A stretch of 64,000 bases of DNA, taken from Apteryx mantelli. Taxonomy: Eukaryota > Chordata > Aves > Apterygiformes > Apterygidae. The notes under the pieces were generated by a model. That model did no database searches. It was not told where the DNA came from and saw only the letters and a program-made list of their open reading frames with translations. Positions 61,990 through 64,000 of the stretch are shown piece after piece. The position numbers and the translations under genes were made by a program. The first letter of the stretch is position 1, and each line of letters begins with the position of its first letter. The DNA lies in the NCBI RefSeq assembly GCF_036417845.1, contig NW_027118455.1, forward strand, positions 26,545 to 90,544, read 5' to 3'.

Positions 61990-62574
61990 CCATGCTGGGG
62001 CCCCACCCCCTCACTCCCCCATTGGCTGGGCCCCCTCAGGCCCCGCCCCACAGCCTGGCATCTGCGCGGCCACGTTGAACGTTTCTGTTGATTGGCCGGC
62101 CTGGAGATGCCCCCAGCACCTGATTGGCTGGGCCAAGGGGCGGAGCTTTCCAGGGAGGAAGCCCTTCGGGGCACCTGATTGGTCAGTGTAGCCCATGGTT
62201 CTACCCCAAGGGGGTATGGCCTTTTTCTTCTTAATTATCTTCTTCTAATTAGTGCCTTTAATTAGTGACTATGAACCTCCCCCCACAGGGGGTGGGGCTA
62301 GAGCCTCCTGGCCCCGCCCTCTCCCATTACCCAGCATCCCTTGCAGGCAGCACCTCCGGCAGTGCAAAGGATGCTGGGAGTCTCCCCTGTTCCCCCCCCA
62401 GCAAGGGTGGGGCACTCCAAAATGGCTGCCGGGGGCATGACATCATAGCCCATAGGAAGTGATGTCATTCCTTACCGCCTCGGCACGAGTGCCAAAATGG
62501 CCGCCCTCATTGCTGCCATGTTGCGGACGGTGGGCTCTGCTCCTCCCCCAATAAAACCCTTCCGGATGAATCCC
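61990..62574. other. Mostly unique intergenic sequence between IL27 and NUPR1
   Basis: This region has lower GC and is not tandem. It holds three inverted CCAAT boxes (TGATTGGC near 62090 and 62122, TGATTGGTC near 62175). An AT-rich stretch at 62225-62275 has TTAATTA, CTAATTAG and TTAATTAG homeodomain cores, and there are two ATGGC(C/T)GCC YY1-like sites. A plus-strand AATAAA lies at 62550-62555, 45 bases from the minus-strand NUPR1 signal. No coding exon is recognised. Confidence 0.5.
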
Positions 62575-62690
62575 TAAAACGGGGTAAAAAAGCTCTTTAT
62601 TGGTGAAAGCCGGGGGTGCGGGGTGCTGTCGCCGTGGGGCCGTCGCCATGACAACAATGGCTGCCGCGTGGGAGCCGGGTCAGACGGAGG
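62575..62690 (-). other. NUPR1: NUPR1 last exon, 3' UTR only
   Basis: The acceptor CCCCCACAG ends at 62691 on the minus strand, followed by about 115 bases with AATAAA (TTTATT on plus, 62596-62601) near the end. Human NUPR1 likewise has a final non-coding exon. Confidence 0.7.
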
Positions 62691-62749
62691 CTGTGGGGGA
62701 GGGGACAGAGAGGGGTCACAGGGTGCCCTGCCCCCCCACCGCTTGGCAC

Positions 62750-63424
62750 GAGCGCCGCCATCTTGGCATGGCGGTGCCCAGGCCTTGGCATGAGCGCCGC
62801 CATCTTGGCATGGCGGCGCCCAGGCCTTGGCATGAGCGTGGCCATCTTGGCCTGCTGTTGCCATGGTGGCACCCTCCCCCTTGGCATGAGCGTGGCCATG
62901 TTGGCACCCACCTGCTCAGGGGTGGGTGTGGGGGCGGCCATGTTGGCCTGCCGTCGCCATGGCGTGCGCGGCCATGTTGGCGCACCCACCTGCTCAGGGG
63001 CGGGCGCGGGGGCGGCCATGTTGGCGCACCACCTGCTCAGGGGCGGGCCGCGGGCGTGGAGGCGGCCATGTTGGCACACCCACCTGCTCAGGGGGCGGGC
63101 GCAGGCACGGGGGCGGCCATGTTGGCGCACCCACCTGCTCAGGGGCGGGCGCGGGGGCAGCCATGTTGGCGCACCCACCTGCTCAGGGGCGGGCGTGGGC
63201 GTGGGGGCGGCCATGTTGGAGCACCCACCTGCTCAGGGGCAGGCGCGGGCGCGGGGGCAGCCATGTTGGCGCACCCACCTGCTCAGGGGCGGGCGCGGGC
63301 GTGGAGGCGGACATGTTGGCGCACCCCACCTGCTCAGGGGCGGGGCGTGGGCGCGGGGGCGGCCATGTTGGAGCACCCACCTGCTCAGGGGCGGGCGCAG
63401 GGGCGGCCATGTTGGCGCACCCAC
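62750..63424. repeat. Minisatellite derived from the 3' edge of NUPR1 exon 2, including stop codon and donor
   Basis: About ten copies of a 45-55 base unit lie in NUPR1 intron 2. On the minus strand each reads CCAACATGGCCGCC, then CCCGCGCCCGCCCCTGAGCA, then GTGGGTGCG. The CGCCCGCCCCTGAGCAG|GTGGGTG part copies the last codons, TGA stop and donor of exon 2 (63425-63570). The left part (62750-62890) has a related unit with exact YY1 consensus GCCGCCATCTTGG at about 62754 and 62790. Confidence 0.92.
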
Positions 63425-63570
63425 CTGCTCAGGGGCGGGCGTGGGCGCGGGCCTGGGCCCGCTGCAGCTTCTGGGCCACCTTGCCGCTCGTGGCCGGCTG
63501 GGCTGGGCCGGTTCGTGTTGGCGGCCGCCTCCCGCTTGGAGCGGCCCTTGCGGCCCCGGCCCCCCCGGCG
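63425..63570 (-). CDS. NUPR1: NUPR1 (p8), stress-induced nuclear protein, exon 2, with apparent frameshift
   Basis: The exon starts after acceptor CCCCCCAG at 63571 and ends at donor GTGGGTG below 63425. It encodes GRKGRSKREAAANTNRPSP then GHER, the signature NUPR1 basic/NLS block (human GRKGRTKREAAANTNRPSPGGHER). It then continues, one base out of frame (an extra C near 63464), with KVAQKLQRAQARAHARP and TGA at 63429-63431. NUPR1 is a small, disordered, HMG-like chromatin factor induced by stress. The first exon (acidic, DSSLDESDLYSLAHSYL in human) must be right of the window. The neighbour order IL27-NUPR1 on one strand matches mammals. Confidence 0.9.
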
Positions 63571-63574
63571 CTGG

Positions 63575-64000
63575 GGGGAGGGACGAGCTGGCCGCTGCCC
63601 ACGGCGCTGCCCCACGGCTGCCCCCTACCTCCCCCCTGCCAGCGCCCTCCTCACCCCACGGGCCCCGGACCCAGCTGGGGCTGCCCCACGGCCCTACTGC
63701 TGCCCCACAGCCCCCCAAAACCCACACCACTACCCTGGTTCTGCCCCACAGCTCCCCAAAAACCCACCCCACCACCCCTGGTTCTGCCCCACAGCTCCCC
63801 AAAACCCACCCCACAGCCCCACTGCTGCCCCCACAGCCCCCCAAAACCTACCCCGCCACCCTGGTTCTGCCCACAGCTCCCAAAACCACTCCACAGCCCC
63901 ACTTCTGCCCACAGCTCCCCCAAACCCACCCTGCACCCCTGGTGCTGCCCACAGCACCCCCAAAACCCACCCCGCAGCCCCACTGCTGCCCCACAGCTCA
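63575..64000. repeat. CTGCCCCACAGCTCCCCAAAACC repeat in NUPR1 intron 1
   Basis: Units of about 35-40 bases (GGTTCTGCCCCACAGCTCCC, then CAAAACCCACCCC) run to the right edge. No NUPR1 first exon is seen. Confidence 0.85.

Overview
This window is vertebrate nuclear DNA, most likely from a bird GC-rich microchromosome or dot chromosome. The evidence is the spliced genes with GT-AG introns, extreme GC content, very short intergenic distances, and introns made almost entirely of tandem repeats. Eight genes can be read exon by exon. All eight have human counterparts on chromosome 16p11.2: an ITGAL-like integrin alpha, PYCARD (ASC), STX4, STX1B, EIF3C, CLN3, IL27 (p28) and NUPR1. The bird call is inference. 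The gene identities rest on exon-by-exon protein similarity recalled from the human families, not on a database search.

Layout. At 1-5035 lies the 5' end of a leukocyte integrin alpha gene (minus strand, rest off the left edge), head-to-head with PYCARD (plus, 5781-7793). STX4 (minus, 11059-23336) and STX1B (plus, 24423-32478) are also head-to-head, about 1.1 kb apart. The stretch 32.6-37.6 kb is repeats plus one short unique island, ending in a 200-N gap. EIF3C (minus, 38177-40669) has only its first 12 coding exons; the remainder is not in the window and is presumably lost in that gap. CLN3 (minus, 41.76-55.64 kb) ends within about 100 bases of the EIF3C promoter. IL27 (minus, about 56.6-60.93 kb) lies upstream of CLN3. 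The two 3' exons of NUPR1 (minus, 62.57-63.57 kb) lie at the right edge, and its first exon is beyond the window.

Functions. The window mixes exocytosis SNAREs (STX1B neuronal, STX4 broad), translation initiation (EIF3C), lysosomal function (CLN3, with CLEAR-type E-boxes in its promoter), stress response (NUPR1) and innate immunity (integrin, the inflammasome adaptor ASC, the cytokine IL27).

Two patterns dominate. First, a GGACGCCTGGGCCC-like core forms tandem arrays in at least fifteen places in both orientations. Second, several arrays are built from duplicated exon edges: STX4 exon 3 acceptor, STX4 exon 8 donor, IL27 exon 4 acceptor and NUPR1 exon 2 donor, so the introns carry ladders of decoy splice sites.

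Several otherwise well-conserved exons (PYCARD, EIF3C twice, IL27, NUPR1) carry single-base frameshifts. Because EIF3C is essential, these look more like assembly errors than gene death, but this has to be tested for PYCARD and IL27.
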